Shown: positions 7,422 through 16,243, counted from the stretch's first letter. The stretch is DNA of 38,775 bases from Caulobacteraceae bacterium (GCA_028290905.1 JAQGIW010000035.1:1-38775); one strand, 5' to 3'. Numbers and translations are program-made. The notes: generated by a model not told the origin, from the sequence alone.

Positions 7422-8588
7422 ATGCAACACGTCGTCGTCATCGGAGCGGGCCACATCGGCTCGACGATCGCCAGCCTGCTCAGCGAGGCCGGCGACTACA
7501 AGATCACCGTCGCCGATCGCTCGGTGGCGCAGCTCGGCGCCGTGGCCGGCCTGCCGCGGGTGGACCAGGCGCTCGTGGACGTGACCGACGGGCCGGCGTT
7601 GCGAGCCCTGCTGGCGGGCAAGTTCGCCGTGCTCAGCGCGGCCCCCTATCACCTGACCTTCCCGGTGGCCGAGGCCGCCCGGGCCGTCGGCGCCCACTAC
7701 CTCGACCTGACCGAGGACGTCGCCACCACCCGCAAGGTCAAGGCCCTGGCCGCCGACGCGACCACCGCCTTCATCCCCCAGTGCGGCCTGGCCCCGGGCT
7801 TCATCTCCATCGTAGCGGCCGACCTGGCCAGCCACTTCGACACCCTGCACGATGTCAGGCTGCGGGTCGGCGCCCTGCCGAAATATCCCTCCAACGCCCT
7901 GAACTATAACCTCACCTGGTCCACCGACGGGGTGATCAACGAATATTGCGAGCCGTGCGAGGCGATCGTCGATGGCCAGCTGCGCCACACGCGGGCGCTC
8001 GAGGAGTGCGAGACCTTCTCCCTCGATGGCGTGGCCTACGAGGCCTTCAATACTTCCGGCGGGCTGGGAACCCTGTGCGAGACCCTGGAAGGGCGGGTGC
8101 GCAACCTCAACTACCGCACCATCCGCTACCCCGGCCATGCGGCGATCATGAAGGCCCTGCTCAACGACCTGCGCCTGCGCGACCGTCGCGAGCTTCTCAA
8201 GGACATCCTCGAGAACTCCGTTCCGGCGACCCTGCAGGACGTGGTGATCGTGTTCGTGACGGTCTCCGGCCTCAAGGACAGTCTCCTCCTCCAGGAGACC
8301 TACGCCCACAAGATCTACGCCCGACAGAGAGGCGGCCGGACGGTCAGCGCCATCCAGATCACCACCGCCTCGGGAATCTGCGCGGTGCTCGACATGCTCG
8401 CCAACGGCGCGCTGCGCTCGGTCGGCTTCGTCCGCCAGGAGGAGATCGGCCTCGCCGACTTCCTGGCCAACCGGTTCGGGGCGGCCTACGCCATGGAAGG
8501 CGCCGCCCCGGCCCGCACCGCCGACCCCGCCCTGGCCGCCAGCGCCACGGCGTCCGGCGTGGCCCCGACCCTGGCCGCCGTCGCGTGA
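7422..8588 (+). CDS. Saccharopine dehydrogenase-like / L-lysine 6-dehydrogenase
   Basis: A 388-residue NAD(P)-dependent dehydrogenase with an N-terminal Rossmann motif (VVVIGAGHIGSTIASLL) and a saccharopine dehydrogenase C-terminal domain (GLAPGFISIVAADL, YNLTWSTDGVINEYCEP, RNLNYRTIRYPGHAAIMK). No lysine-ketoglutarate reductase domain is present here. The length is close to that of bacterial lysine 6-dehydrogenases, which make piperideine-6-carboxylate directly from lysine. Saccharopine dehydrogenase is the other option. The next gene overlaps by 4 bp (GTGA) and encodes the enzyme that oxidises the product. The ATG at 7422 follows an AGGGG ribosome site. Confidence 0.85.
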   Translation: MQHVVVIGAGHIGSTIASLLSEAGDYKITVADRSVAQLGAVAGLPRVDQALVDVTDGPALRALLAGKFAVLSAAPYHLTFPVAEAARAVGAHYLDLTEDVATTRKVKALAADATTAFIPQCGLAPGFISIVAADLASHFDTLHDVRLRVGALPKYPSNALNYNLTWSTDGVINEYCEPCEAIVDGQLRHTRALEECETFSLDGVAYEAFNTSGGLGTLCETLEGRVRNLNYRTIRYPGHAAIMKALLNDLRLRDRRELLKDILENSVPATLQDVVIVFVTVSGLKDSLLLQETYAHKIYARQRGGRTVSAIQITTASGICAVLDMLANGALRSVGFVRQEEIGLADFLANRFGAAYAMEGAAPARTADPALAASATASGVAPTLAAVA

Positions 8589-10102
8589 TCCGCGTCGGAA
8601 CCCTGGAGCGCGAGGCCCGCGATCTCCTGAACCGGCTCGGCGTCGCCGACGCGGCCATGAGCGGGGGTGCGCGGCGGGTCGCCTCGCCGATCACCGGCGA
8701 GACCATCGCCCATGTCCACGAGGCCGGCCCGGACGATTGCGCCCGCGCGATCGCCGCCGCCCACGCCGCCTTCCTGGTCTGGCGCCAGGAGCCTGCGCCG
8801 AGACGGGGCGAACTCGTCCGCCTGCTGGGCGAGGAGCTTCGCGCCGCCAAGGCCGACCTCGGCCTGCTGGTCACCCTCGAGGCCGGCAAGACCCTCTCCG
8901 AGGGCCTGGGCGAAGTGCAGGAGATGATCGACATCTGCGACTACGCCGTCGGCCTGTCGCGCCAGCTGTTCGGCCTGACCATCGCCAGCGAACGGCCGGA
9001 TCACCGGATGATGGAGACCTGGCATCCGCTGGGGGTGGTTGGCGTGATCTCCGCCTTCAACTTCCCGGTCGCCGTGTGGTCATGGAACGCGGCCCTGGCG
9101 CTTGTGTGCGGCGATCCGGTGGTCTGGAAGCCGTCCGAGAAGACGCCGCTGACCGCGCTTGCCGTCCAGGCCCTGTTCGAGCGCGCCGCGACGCGGTTCG
9201 GCGATGCCCCGGCCGGGCTCTCCAGCGTCCTCGTCGGCGGCCGCGAAGTGGGCGAGGCCCTGGTGGCCCATCCCCTGGTCAGGCTGGTCTCGGCCACCGG
9301 TTCCACCGCCATGGGCCGCGCCGTGGGGCCGGCTCTGGCGGCCCGGTTCGCCCGCGCCCTGCTGGAGCTGGGCGGCAACAACGCCGCCATCGCCTGTCCG
9401 TCGGCCGATCTCGACCTGACCCTGCGCGGCGTCGCCTTCGCCGCCATGGGGACGGCCGGGCAGCGCTGCACCACGCTGCGCCGCCTCTTCCTCCACGACA
9501 GCGTCTACGAGGCGTTCCTGCCCCGTCTGAAGGCCGCCTACGCCTCGGTGCGCATCGGCGATCCCCGTGACGGCGACACCCTGGTCGGGCCGCTGATCGA
9601 TCCGGCGGCCCTCGAGGGCATGGAGCGGGCCCTCGCGGACGCCCGCGACCAGGGCGGCGTCGTCCACGGCGGCGAGCGGGCCGAAGGACCAGGGGAGGGG
9701 ATCTACGTCCGCCCAGCCCTCGTCGAGATGCCGGGGCAGACGCCGGTGGTGCTACGGGAGACCTTCGCGCCGATCCTCTATGTGATGCGCTATTCCGCGC
9801 TGGAAGAGGCGGTCGCGCTCAACAACGCGGCCCCCCAGGGCCTGTCCTCCGCCATCTTCACCAACGACGTCCGCGAGGCCGAGCGGTTCTGCTCGGCCAC
9901 CGGTTCCGACTGTGGCATCGCCAATGTGAACATCGGTCCCTCAGGGGCTGAGATCGGCGGCGCGTTCGGCGGCGAAAAGGAGACCGGCGGCGGCCGTGAA
10001 TCCGGCTCCGACTCCTGGAAGGCCTATATGCGCCGAGCGACCAACACGGTGAACTACGGGCGCACCCTGCCGCTGGCGCAAGGCGTGAAGTTCGATATCT
10101 GA
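8585..10102 (+). CDS. amaB: Piperideine-6-carboxylate / alpha-aminoadipate semialdehyde dehydrogenase (ALDH7, antiquitin type)
   Basis: A 505-residue NAD-dependent aldehyde dehydrogenase. It has the NAD-binding stretch GVVGVISAFNFPVAVWSWN, general-base Glu in LELGGNNAAI, catalytic Cys in GTAGQRCTTLRR, and the antiquitin C-terminus (FGGEKETGGGRESGSDSWKA, then ATNTVNYGRTLPLAQGVKF). ALDH7 enzymes oxidise alpha-aminoadipate semialdehyde to aminoadipate in lysine breakdown. The GTG start at 8585 overlaps the stop of the lysine/saccharopine dehydrogenase gene by 4 bp. The operon ends in a strong palindrome at 10109-10132. Identification is firm. Confidence 0.92.
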   Translation: MIRVGTLEREARDLLNRLGVADAAMSGGARRVASPITGETIAHVHEAGPDDCARAIAAAHAAFLVWRQEPAPRRGELVRLLGEELRAAKADLGLLVTLEAGKTLSEGLGEVQEMIDICDYAVGLSRQLFGLTIASERPDHRMMETWHPLGVVGVISAFNFPVAVWSWNAALALVCGDPVVWKPSEKTPLTALAVQALFERAATRFGDAPAGLSSVLVGGREVGEALVAHPLVRLVSATGSTAMGRAVGPALAARFARALLELGGNNAAIACPSADLDLTLRGVAFAAMGTAGQRCTTLRRLFLHDSVYEAFLPRLKAAYASVRIGDPRDGDTLVGPLIDPAALEGMERALADARDQGGVVHGGERAEGPGEGIYVRPALVEMPGQTPVVLRETFAPILYVMRYSALEEAVALNNAAPQGLSSAIFTNDVREAERFCSATGSDCGIANVNIGPSGAEIGGAFGGEKETGGGRESGSDSWKAYMRRATNTVNYGRTLPLAQGVKFDI

Positions 10103-10132
10103 AAAAATGGGGCCCTCGAATTCGAGGGCCCC
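10102..10132. terminator. Bidirectional terminator between convergent genes
   Basis: A perfect 24-bp palindrome at 10109-10132 centred on AATT (arms GGGGCCCTCG and CGAGGGCCCC). A run of six A residues precedes it on the plus strand. On the minus strand that run becomes a T-tract, so termination is strongest for the minus-strand secreted-protein gene. For the ALDH7 gene the downstream T-run is weak. Confidence 0.85.
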
Positions 10133-10159
10133 TGCATCTTGTTGGATCGCGATTGCCGG

Positions 10160-11929
10160 CTATTCCGTCGGGGTAATGAACGTTCCCCAGTTGGCGAGCG
10201 CGCTGCGGGGATAGGCCGGGGTCACCGGCGGGATGTATTCGTTTGCGAACCAGAAGTCGCCGTACTCGTCCACGGCCGCGGCGCCGTAGTCGCCCCAGCG
10301 GCCGACACCGCTGCCGCCATACTCCGGATAGGCCGTGAAGCCGTCATCCGGCAGGGCGCCGGGGCCTACCACACGGACGGTGGGCTTCACGAACTCCGGC
10401 ATCGAGATGAGGCCGGTGCTCGGGTACATCGACGGGCTCACGACCGAGACCCCGATCCCGCCCTGTCCAGCCGTATTCATGGCTATGGCCGGATAGAGCA
10501 GGTATCGCCCGCCGGGCGAGATGATTCCCTGGCTCGTGATGCTGGAGGTCAGGGCGGGGGCGCCGCCCGACGCCGCGAACTGGAACCACGCCACGCCGTC
10601 GCCCGTCGTGCCATTACTGCCCGTGACGGCTGTGCCGGCCACGGCCCAGATCTTGCCGTTGAGGTATACCGGGGTCGAGCCGACGCGTCCGTCACCGGCG
10701 TCCAGCTTGGGCTTGGGTTCGCCTAGGCCGTTGCCAAGGGGACGGGGGCCGTCCTTCTGGATTGCGGGAACAAGGTTCGCGCTCACGGTCTGGGTCCTGA
10801 CCGGCCTGACGGCCAGGCTGAGCGATGGTGTCGAAGTCTTGAGCGTGTTGGTGCCGCTCACCGCCCAGATATTGACGATGTTGCTTAGGCCATTGGACGT
10901 CAGGTCGTCCGTGGTCTCGACGAAGTATTCAGTTCCATTGGCTTCGCTGGCAAACCGGCCGCCGGGCGGAACAACCGTGGGATGGATCGTGAAATCGTTG
11001 GTCTGGACCGGGAACTCGACATAGTAGCCCGAGCCGTTCTCCAGCGCCAGCTTGGGAAGGGCATATATACTGGCGCCGATGTAGGCGCCGGTGGCCATGC
11101 TGAACAGGTTATGTGTGATGAACATGCCGTTGGCGTCGAGCCCCAGCTGCTGGAAGTCCGGGATGCAAGGACATCCCGCGAGGCCCTGGTGGGTGGTCTC
11201 GAAGTTGTAGATGAACCATGACCCCGTCGGGTCGGAGGTCTGGCTGACGGCGAAGAACTGGACCGAGATGTTCAGCGGATTGCCCTGGGTGTCGTTCAGT
11301 GTCGCCCATTCGACTACGAAGAAACGCCCGGTCGAGGCGTCGTAGTAGGCCCGGGGATCCGACAGGAAAGGTCCCCGTTCCCCTGTCGTTCGATTGATCG
11401 CCGAGAATTGCAGGAAGAACTTGTTGGTCGAGACTGGCGCCGGCAGCAACGGATTTCCCGAGGGATCGTAGACCATCAGGACGTCATTGACGACCTCGAG
11501 CACCTTGCCGGCGCCGACGGCGAGCGCCTGGTCCGGCGGCTCCAGGGAAAACTGGTTACCGTTGTCGGCGCGAATGCGCTGGTCGTAGTGATCTAGAGCC
11601 CGGAAACCGATGGGCGCGTCGGAGAATCCCACAGGGCCTTCGTGAGGCGCCGCGAGCGCCTCCGCCGCCGTCAGCGGACGAAAGGCGCCGACGGGCTTGA
11701 GCCGGTGGTTCGGCATGAACCGGTACTCGTTTGGTCCGTTCTGGCTTGCCGGCGCCGTGGCGGAGGCGGCGCTGGACGCCTTGGCGGCCGCTGCGAGTGC
11801 GCCGAGATTCACCGCCCCGATCGGTTTGATCGGATGGGCGGCGCCGTTTTTCTGCGCCGCCGCGGCATTCGCCCCGCCCGCAGCAAACAGAGCCGTGGCC
11901 ATGCTTATGCTAAGTAAAGTGTTTTTCAC
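10160..11929 (-). CDS. Secreted propeller-like protein without PEP-CTERM tail
   Basis: A 589-residue exported protein of unknown function. The GTG at 11929 gives a clean signal peptide (KNTLLSISMATALFAAGGANA). An ATG at 11902 is an alternative, and the reading frame also runs open further upstream. The mature part has repeated Trp/Phe-rich sheet-like segments: PPDQALAVGAGKVLEVVN, SDPRAYYDASTGRFFVVEWA, DPTGSWFIYNF, and near the end GRWGDYGAAAVDEYGDFWF. The same landmarks in the same order occur in the PEP-CTERM protein at 20598-22328, so the two are distant paralogues. A beta-propeller fold is an inference. The Cys pair in GLAGCPCIPD may form a disulfide. Confidence 0.7.
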   Translation of the reverse strand: MKNTLLSISMATALFAAGGANAAAAQKNGAAHPIKPIGAVNLGALAAAAKASSAASATAPASQNGPNEYRFMPNHRLKPVGAFRPLTAAEALAAPHEGPVGFSDAPIGFRALDHYDQRIRADNGNQFSLEPPDQALAVGAGKVLEVVNDVLMVYDPSGNPLLPAPVSTNKFFLQFSAINRTTGERGPFLSDPRAYYDASTGRFFVVEWATLNDTQGNPLNISVQFFAVSQTSDPTGSWFIYNFETTHQGLAGCPCIPDFQQLGLDANGMFITHNLFSMATGAYIGASIYALPKLALENGSGYYVEFPVQTNDFTIHPTVVPPGGRFASEANGTEYFVETTDDLTSNGLSNIVNIWAVSGTNTLKTSTPSLSLAVRPVRTQTVSANLVPAIQKDGPRPLGNGLGEPKPKLDAGDGRVGSTPVYLNGKIWAVAGTAVTGSNGTTGDGVAWFQFAASGGAPALTSSITSQGIISPGGRYLLYPAIAMNTAGQGGIGVSVVSPSMYPSTGLISMPEFVKPTVRVVGPGALPDDGFTAYPEYGGSGVGRWGDYGAAAVDEYGDFWFANEYIPPVTPAYPRSALANWGTFITPTE

Positions 11930-12163
11930 TGCCTTAAGCCTTGCCGTAATGGGGCGAAAACAATTCCCGCCCTCAGATATCGGAGGGTAGTCACGCCCCA
12001 GGAATTCTGTAAAGAAGCGGCATTTTTGGCGTGGACGGCGCCGAAATCGCGGCGCAAGCCTCGCTGGGGCGTCCGCCAAAATGTCCTCTTGGCGTAAGCC
12101 GCGTCGCGGTGGAGGTTGTCCCGGTTCCGCGTCCGGGATCTCGTCTCAAAGGAAGTCTAGGCC
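11930..12163. other. Divergent intergenic region
   Basis: This separates the secreted-protein gene (minus) from the TPR-sulfotransferase gene (plus). It contains an imperfect inverted repeat (CATTTTTGGCG near 12021 against CGCCAAAATG at 12074-12083). The ribosome site AAAGGAAG lies before 12164. No gene is supported. Confidence 0.4.
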
Positions 12164-13804
12164 ATGACTGTTGTCGATCCCGATTATGCCGCCGTGGCGG
12201 ACGCCGTGCGGCGACAGGACCGACCGCTGGCCATCAACCTGGCCGCCCGCGCGCTCAAGCGCGGCCACAACCACCCCTTGATCCTGGTCCTGGCCGCGGA
12301 GGGTCTGGAGGAGCGCGGGAAGGCTGCGCAGGCGCTCGATCTGCTCAGGGCGGCCACCCGCGCGGCTCCGAAGAACCGGGTCGCGTGGATGCGCCTGGCG
12401 CCGCTCCTGGCGAGGCAGAGAAAGTTCGAGGAAGCGGCCGCCGCGTTCGACGCCGTCCTGGCCATCGATCCCGATTCCTTCGGAGCCTTGATGGGCGCGG
12501 GTGAGATGAGGCTGCAGCTTCGCGACCCGACTGCCGCGGAGCACCACTATCGGCGCGCCGCGGAGGTCGCGCCGGGGTCGGCGGCGCCCCTGGCCGTCCT
12601 GGCCGTGATGGCCGCGCAGAAGCGGAACGTCGAGGAGGCGCGGGAGCTGGCGGCGCGGGCGGCGGCGATCACGCCCGGCATCCTGGGCGCGGAGATGGCG
12701 GTCGCGCGAGCGGAGCTTCTGGAGGGGAGGCCTGCTCTCGCCGAAGCGCGCCTGACCCCGCTCCTGGGGCGTACGGAGCTCGACGACGAGAACCGGGCTG
12801 GCGTGCTCGACGTGCGCGCCGAGGCGTTCGACGCCCAGGGCCGCACCGACGAGGCGTTCGGCGACTATGAAGCCAGGAACGCGATACTGCTCCGCCTGAA
12901 TACGACCCAATTCGGCGGTGAGTCCGCCCAGCGCCTGCCGCAGATCACGCGTCGCCTGACGACCTTTGTGGCGATGGAGGCGGAAGATGCATGGCGCGCT
13001 TCGCCCGGCGAGGACTCACGTGGGCTCCGGTCCGTCCGCCGGCACGTCTTTCTGCTCGGCTTCCCCCGATCGGGAACCACCCTCCTGGAAAAGGTGCTGG
13101 GCGGCCACCCGCAGGCCGTGACGCTGGAGGAGGTCAACCACCTGACCGCCGCGACCCTCGACCTGCGTGGTGAGGCGGGGTGGCGCCGGCTGGCGCGCCT
13201 GACTCAGGCCGAGGCTGACGTTTGCCGCGAGACCTACTGGCGCCTGGTGCGCGGGAGCCTCGGCGATGACCTTTCGGACAAGATCCTCGTCGACAAGCTG
13301 CCCTTGCACACCCTCGACCTTCCGATGATCGCCAGGCTCTTCCCGGACGCCAGGATCCTGTTGGCCCTGCGCGATCCGCGCGATGTCGTGCTGAGCTGCT
13401 ATCGCCGCCGGTTCCAGGTCAACCTGGCGATGTTCGAGTTTCTCACGCTGCGCGGCGCCGCCGACTTCTATGACGCGGCCATGGGGCTGGCCAACATCGC
13501 GCGCTCGCGTCTGCCCCTCATCCTCCGCGAGGTCCGGCACGAGACGGTCATCGCCGACTTCGACCGGGAAGTGGGGGAGATCCTCGACTTCATCGGCGCC
13601 GAGTGGGATCCGGCTGTGCGGGATTTCGCGGATCGTGTGGGCGGCCACATGAGGACGCCGAGCTATGCGCAGCTGGCCCGGGGCCTCAACGCCGACGGCG
13701 TGGGGCAGTGGCGGCGATATGAACGCCAGATGGCGCCGATCCTTGATGTGCTCGACCCCTGGGTGGCCCAGTTCGGCTATCCGCCGACCCCACCCGACGC
13801 GTAG
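12164..13804 (+). CDS. TPR-repeat sulfotransferase family protein
   Basis: A 546-residue two-part protein. Residues about 10-250 are tetratricopeptide repeats (for example KFEEAAAAFDAVLAIDPDSF). Residues about 290-540 form a sulfotransferase domain (Sulfotransfer_3 type) with the 5'-phosphosulfate loop GFPRSGTTLLEKVLG, the VDKLPLHT strand, and the 3'-phosphate motif LALRDPRDVVLSCYRRRF. Enzymes of this build use PAPS to sulfate proteins, lipids or glycans, with the TPR part likely holding the acceptor. No signal peptide is seen, so it is cytoplasmic. The ATG at 12164 follows AAAGGAAG. Its neighbours encode secreted proteins, possibly the acceptors or products of one surface pathway (inference). 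Confidence 0.85.
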   Translation: MTVVDPDYAAVADAVRRQDRPLAINLAARALKRGHNHPLILVLAAEGLEERGKAAQALDLLRAATRAAPKNRVAWMRLAPLLARQRKFEEAAAAFDAVLAIDPDSFGALMGAGEMRLQLRDPTAAEHHYRRAAEVAPGSAAPLAVLAVMAAQKRNVEEARELAARAAAITPGILGAEMAVARAELLEGRPALAEARLTPLLGRTELDDENRAGVLDVRAEAFDAQGRTDEAFGDYEARNAILLRLNTTQFGGESAQRLPQITRRLTTFVAMEAEDAWRASPGEDSRGLRSVRRHVFLLGFPRSGTTLLEKVLGGHPQAVTLEEVNHLTAATLDLRGEAGWRRLARLTQAEADVCRETYWRLVRGSLGDDLSDKILVDKLPLHTLDLPMIARLFPDARILLALRDPRDVVLSCYRRRFQVNLAMFEFLTLRGAADFYDAAMGLANIARSRLPLILREVRHETVIADFDREVGEILDFIGAEWDPAVRDFADRVGGHMRTPSYAQLARGLNADGVGQWRRYERQMAPILDVLDPWVAQFGYPPTPPDA

Positions 13805-13951
13805 GCGCCCGCGGCGCCCCTGGGACACACCGCCTCAACTCTGTCGCCCCAGCGCCAAATATGTCGACAGTCCGCCATAATTAGGCCGTAATATCGGGTA
13901 ATTCTTTGCTCTATGACGTTAGTGTGACTTCACCAAAGGGGGGTATCAAAC

Positions 13952-15286
13952 GTGGATTTTCACGCCACTGACGGGTCGCGGACCTCGACGCATCGCGCCT
14001 CGCTTCTCCAAAGCTGTTCGACCGCGGCGCTCGGACTGGCCGCCGCCGCCATGATCAGCGCCGCGTCTCCGCCGCCGGCGATGTCCGAGGCGGCCAAGGC
14101 GCAATTCCTCAATAACCACATCGTCAACACGGCGCGCTGGACGCCGATGGTTTTGTCGAGGCCGCCGGTCACCACCCGGCTCAAGGCCGCCGCGGCCAGA
14201 CCGGGGGGCGCCGCCCTCAGCACGAACGCCCTGCTCGTCGGAACGACCGTGCCCTACTGGACCACGACGATCAAATCGCCGCTGGACAACAATACCTACA
14301 CCGTCTCGATGGTGGGAAGCAGCCCTTACGCCGCCAACCCCTCGAACACCAACGTAACCTATGTGCCGGTTGCGGTCCGCATCCATCTGGGCGGCTTCGT
14401 TCTCGACCCCAGCGCGCCGTCGCACTGCGACGCGCAGTCGCCGGCCCGACGCTTCTTCAACTCGCCGCTCTTCCGGCCGGGTCAATTCACCTCAAATGGC
14501 GCCAATGTCAGCGCCGTCCCGGGGGGCACACAGCTGATCTCGGCCTTTCAGCGGGCGAACTTCTGGAACAAGGTGCAGGGCACGAGCTACGGCGTGACCC
14601 TCGTGCCGTCACGCCTGGATACGATCGTCGTCGACTGGTATCCGACGGACCCCTTGGACTTCGTGGGCGGCGTCCATGATGATTGCGGCGGCGTCACGCC
14701 CGTCGCCTTCGTCAACATCAACGAGTTCAACAGCGAACTCCTGGCCATCGCCGCCACCTACGCCAAGCCCAACCAGGTTCCGATCAGCCTGGCCGACGAC
14801 GTCGCCATCTATGTCGGCGCCAATACCAATAACTGCTGCGTGCTGGGCTATCACAACGCGGTGCCCGTGCCCGGCGGAACGCAGCTCTATGCCGTCGGCG
14901 CCTATTTCGACACCCACCATGTGTTTGGCGGTCGCTTCCCCGACATCACCGTGTGGACGCACGAACTGGGCGAACTGATCGACGACCCGTTCGTGCAGTC
15001 GATTCCCGGCGTGCCGGGCGGCACCTCTAACGATCTGACGCCGGCATGGGGTCATACCGGCCAGGTCGGTGGCTGCCAGAACAACCTGGAGACCGGCGAC
15101 CCGCTGACGCCCGCGCAACTCGGCAACTTCGGGGTCTTCCCCGTGACCGGCGTGGGCGGCTTCACCTACCACTACCAGGATCTGGCCTTCCACGACTGGT
15201 TCTATCGCACGGCGTCGACCAGCACCGGCGGGGCGGGCTCGTTCAAGGATGGGTTGGCCGGCGGCGGCCAGGGACCCTGCTCCTGA
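13952..15286 (+). CDS. Secreted protein with HELGE (HExxE) metal-site-like motif
   Basis: A 444-residue exported protein. The GTG at 13952 is preceded by GGGGGG, and a hydrophobic signal (STAALGLAAAAMISAASPPP) lies about 20 residues in. The notable motif is WTHELGELIDDPFV at residues about 335-348. The HExxE pattern followed by a DP is seen in some secreted peptidase-like families and could bind zinc, but an HExxH is not present and no clear third ligand was assigned. Several Cys (DDCGG, NNCC, GGCQN, PCS) suggest disulfides. It is followed by a hairpin and then a PEP-CTERM gene. Peptidase activity is unproven. Confidence 0.65.
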   Translation: MDFHATDGSRTSTHRASLLQSCSTAALGLAAAAMISAASPPPAMSEAAKAQFLNNHIVNTARWTPMVLSRPPVTTRLKAAAARPGGAALSTNALLVGTTVPYWTTTIKSPLDNNTYTVSMVGSSPYAANPSNTNVTYVPVAVRIHLGGFVLDPSAPSHCDAQSPARRFFNSPLFRPGQFTSNGANVSAVPGGTQLISAFQRANFWNKVQGTSYGVTLVPSRLDTIVVDWYPTDPLDFVGGVHDDCGGVTPVAFVNINEFNSELLAIAATYAKPNQVPISLADDVAIYVGANTNNCCVLGYHNAVPVPGGTQLYAVGAYFDTHHVFGGRFPDITVWTHELGELIDDPFVQSIPGVPGGTSNDLTPAWGHTGQVGGCQNNLETGDPLTPAQLGNFGVFPVTGVGGFTYHYQDLAFHDWFYRTASTSTGGAGSFKDGLAGGGQGPCS

Positions 15287-15295
15287 CGACGCGGC

Positions 15296-15326
15296 GCCGG
15301 GCATCGGTCGGTGACCGAAGCCCGGC
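15296..15326 (+). terminator. Hairpin after the HELGE-protein gene
   Basis: GCCGGGC (15296-15302) pairs with GCCCGGC (15320-15326), and CGGTC (15305-15309) pairs with GACCG (15313-15317), leaving a GGT loop and a 2-by-2 internal mismatch. It starts 10 bp after the stop. There is no strong T-run, so it could be a weak terminator or an mRNA 3'-end structure. Confidence 0.5.
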
Positions 15327-15397
15327 GGCGTGAACAGTAATCATTTCAGCACCTGTCAGAACCGGCGCCGCCGGAGACGACAAATGGGGGTTTAGAC

Positions 15398-16078
15398 ATG
15401 AAACACGCACACACATTCATCGGCGTCGCCATCGCTACGCTGAGCCTGGCCGGCGCGGCGAGCGCCAATACGATCTATGACAATCCTTACGTACTCGGAA
15501 ATGGCGGGGACTGCAGCTTCAGCACCACCTGCGCGGCCCAGGCAGGCCGCGGCGACGATTTCGCCGCCCAGTCCTTCACCCTGACCAGCGCCGCCGTAGT
15601 GACCGGCGCCAGCTTCACCGAGCTGGATTTCGGCACGATCCCCACCGATGTGAATTGGGGATTCGCCCTCGCGAACGGGCCTGGCGGCCTGCCCGGCACG
15701 TTCCTGTCCTCCGGGACGGACGCGGTTTCCTCTTCGACCGTTCTCGGCTCGGACTTTGGCGCCAACGTAACCAAGGTGTTCTTTGACGTCGGCCCGCAGG
15801 CGCTCGGCCCCGGAACCTACTATTTCGCGATCCAGGCCGTTTCGCCGGTGTTCGATACCTATCTCGGTTTTGGCGCCGCCAACAGCGGCGCGGCGGAGAC
15901 CATGGATGGCGGCGTCACCTGGTCGCCGGGGTACGAGGGTGGGTCAAGCATCGCGGTCGCCCTGTACGGGACGGGTGGAGGCGTACCCGAACCGGCCACC
16001 TGGGCGCTGATGCTCTTGGGTTTCGGAGGGATCGGCGCCGCCGTTCGCCGTCGCGAGCGCGTCGCCTCGGCGGCGTGA
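15398..16078 (+). CDS. PEP-CTERM sorting domain protein, 226 aa
   Basis: A secreted protein with an N-terminal signal (TFIGVAIATLSLAGAASA) and a C-terminal sorting signal: PEPATWALMLLGFGGIGAAV, then RRRE. In PEP-CTERM systems an exosortase cleaves at the PEP motif after export, and the protein is handed to the envelope or extracellular matrix. The mature part is sheet-like with one Cys pair (DCSFSTTC) and no recognised catalytic site. The ATG at 15398 follows GGGGG. No exosortase gene is in this window. A strong hairpin terminator follows at 16103. Confidence 0.85.
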   Translation: MKHAHTFIGVAIATLSLAGAASANTIYDNPYVLGNGGDCSFSTTCAAQAGRGDDFAAQSFTLTSAAVVTGASFTELDFGTIPTDVNWGFALANGPGGLPGTFLSSGTDAVSSSTVLGSDFGANVTKVFFDVGPQALGPGTYYFAIQAVSPVFDTYLGFGAANSGAAETMDGGVTWSPGYEGGSSIAVALYGTGGGVPEPATWALMLLGFGGIGAAVRRRERVASAA

Positions 16079-16102
16079 GCTTAACTACGACGTAGACGCG
16101 TG

Positions 16103-16133
16103 ACCGGCCGCCCGCGAGGGCGGCCGGTTTCGT
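16103..16133. terminator. Intrinsic terminator after the PEP-CTERM gene
   Basis: ACCGGCCGCCC (16103-16113) and GGGCGGCCGGT (16118-16128) form a perfect 11-bp stem with a GCGA loop, followed by TTCGTT. It lies between the convergent PEP-CTERM and copB genes. Confidence 0.8.
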
Positions 16134-16167
16134 TCTGGCGCTGTGCCGACTCGGCCCCGGTCGGTCT

Positions 16168-16243
16168 CTAGTGTGGCGATTCAGAAATTCGCCGCTGTTT
16201 GTGGCAGCTCCGGAGCGAATTTCTGAATCTCCAGCCACACTAG
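16168..16243. repeat. 76-bp palindromic repeat element overlapping the copB stop
   Basis: Left arm CTAGTGTGGC-GATTCAGAAATTCGC (16168-16192) is matched by the right arm at 16215-16243, with one four-base insertion in the right arm. The central 22 bases are unpaired. Long near-perfect arms ending in CTAG look like a mobile palindromic (REP/MITE-like) unit. Its right end supplies the TAG stop codon of copB. Confidence 0.7.

Noticed and set aside
12021-12083. Imperfect inverted repeat CATTTTTGGCG ... CGCCAAAATG
   Set aside because: Arms differ by insertions and are 35 bp apart; could be chance in a promoter region.
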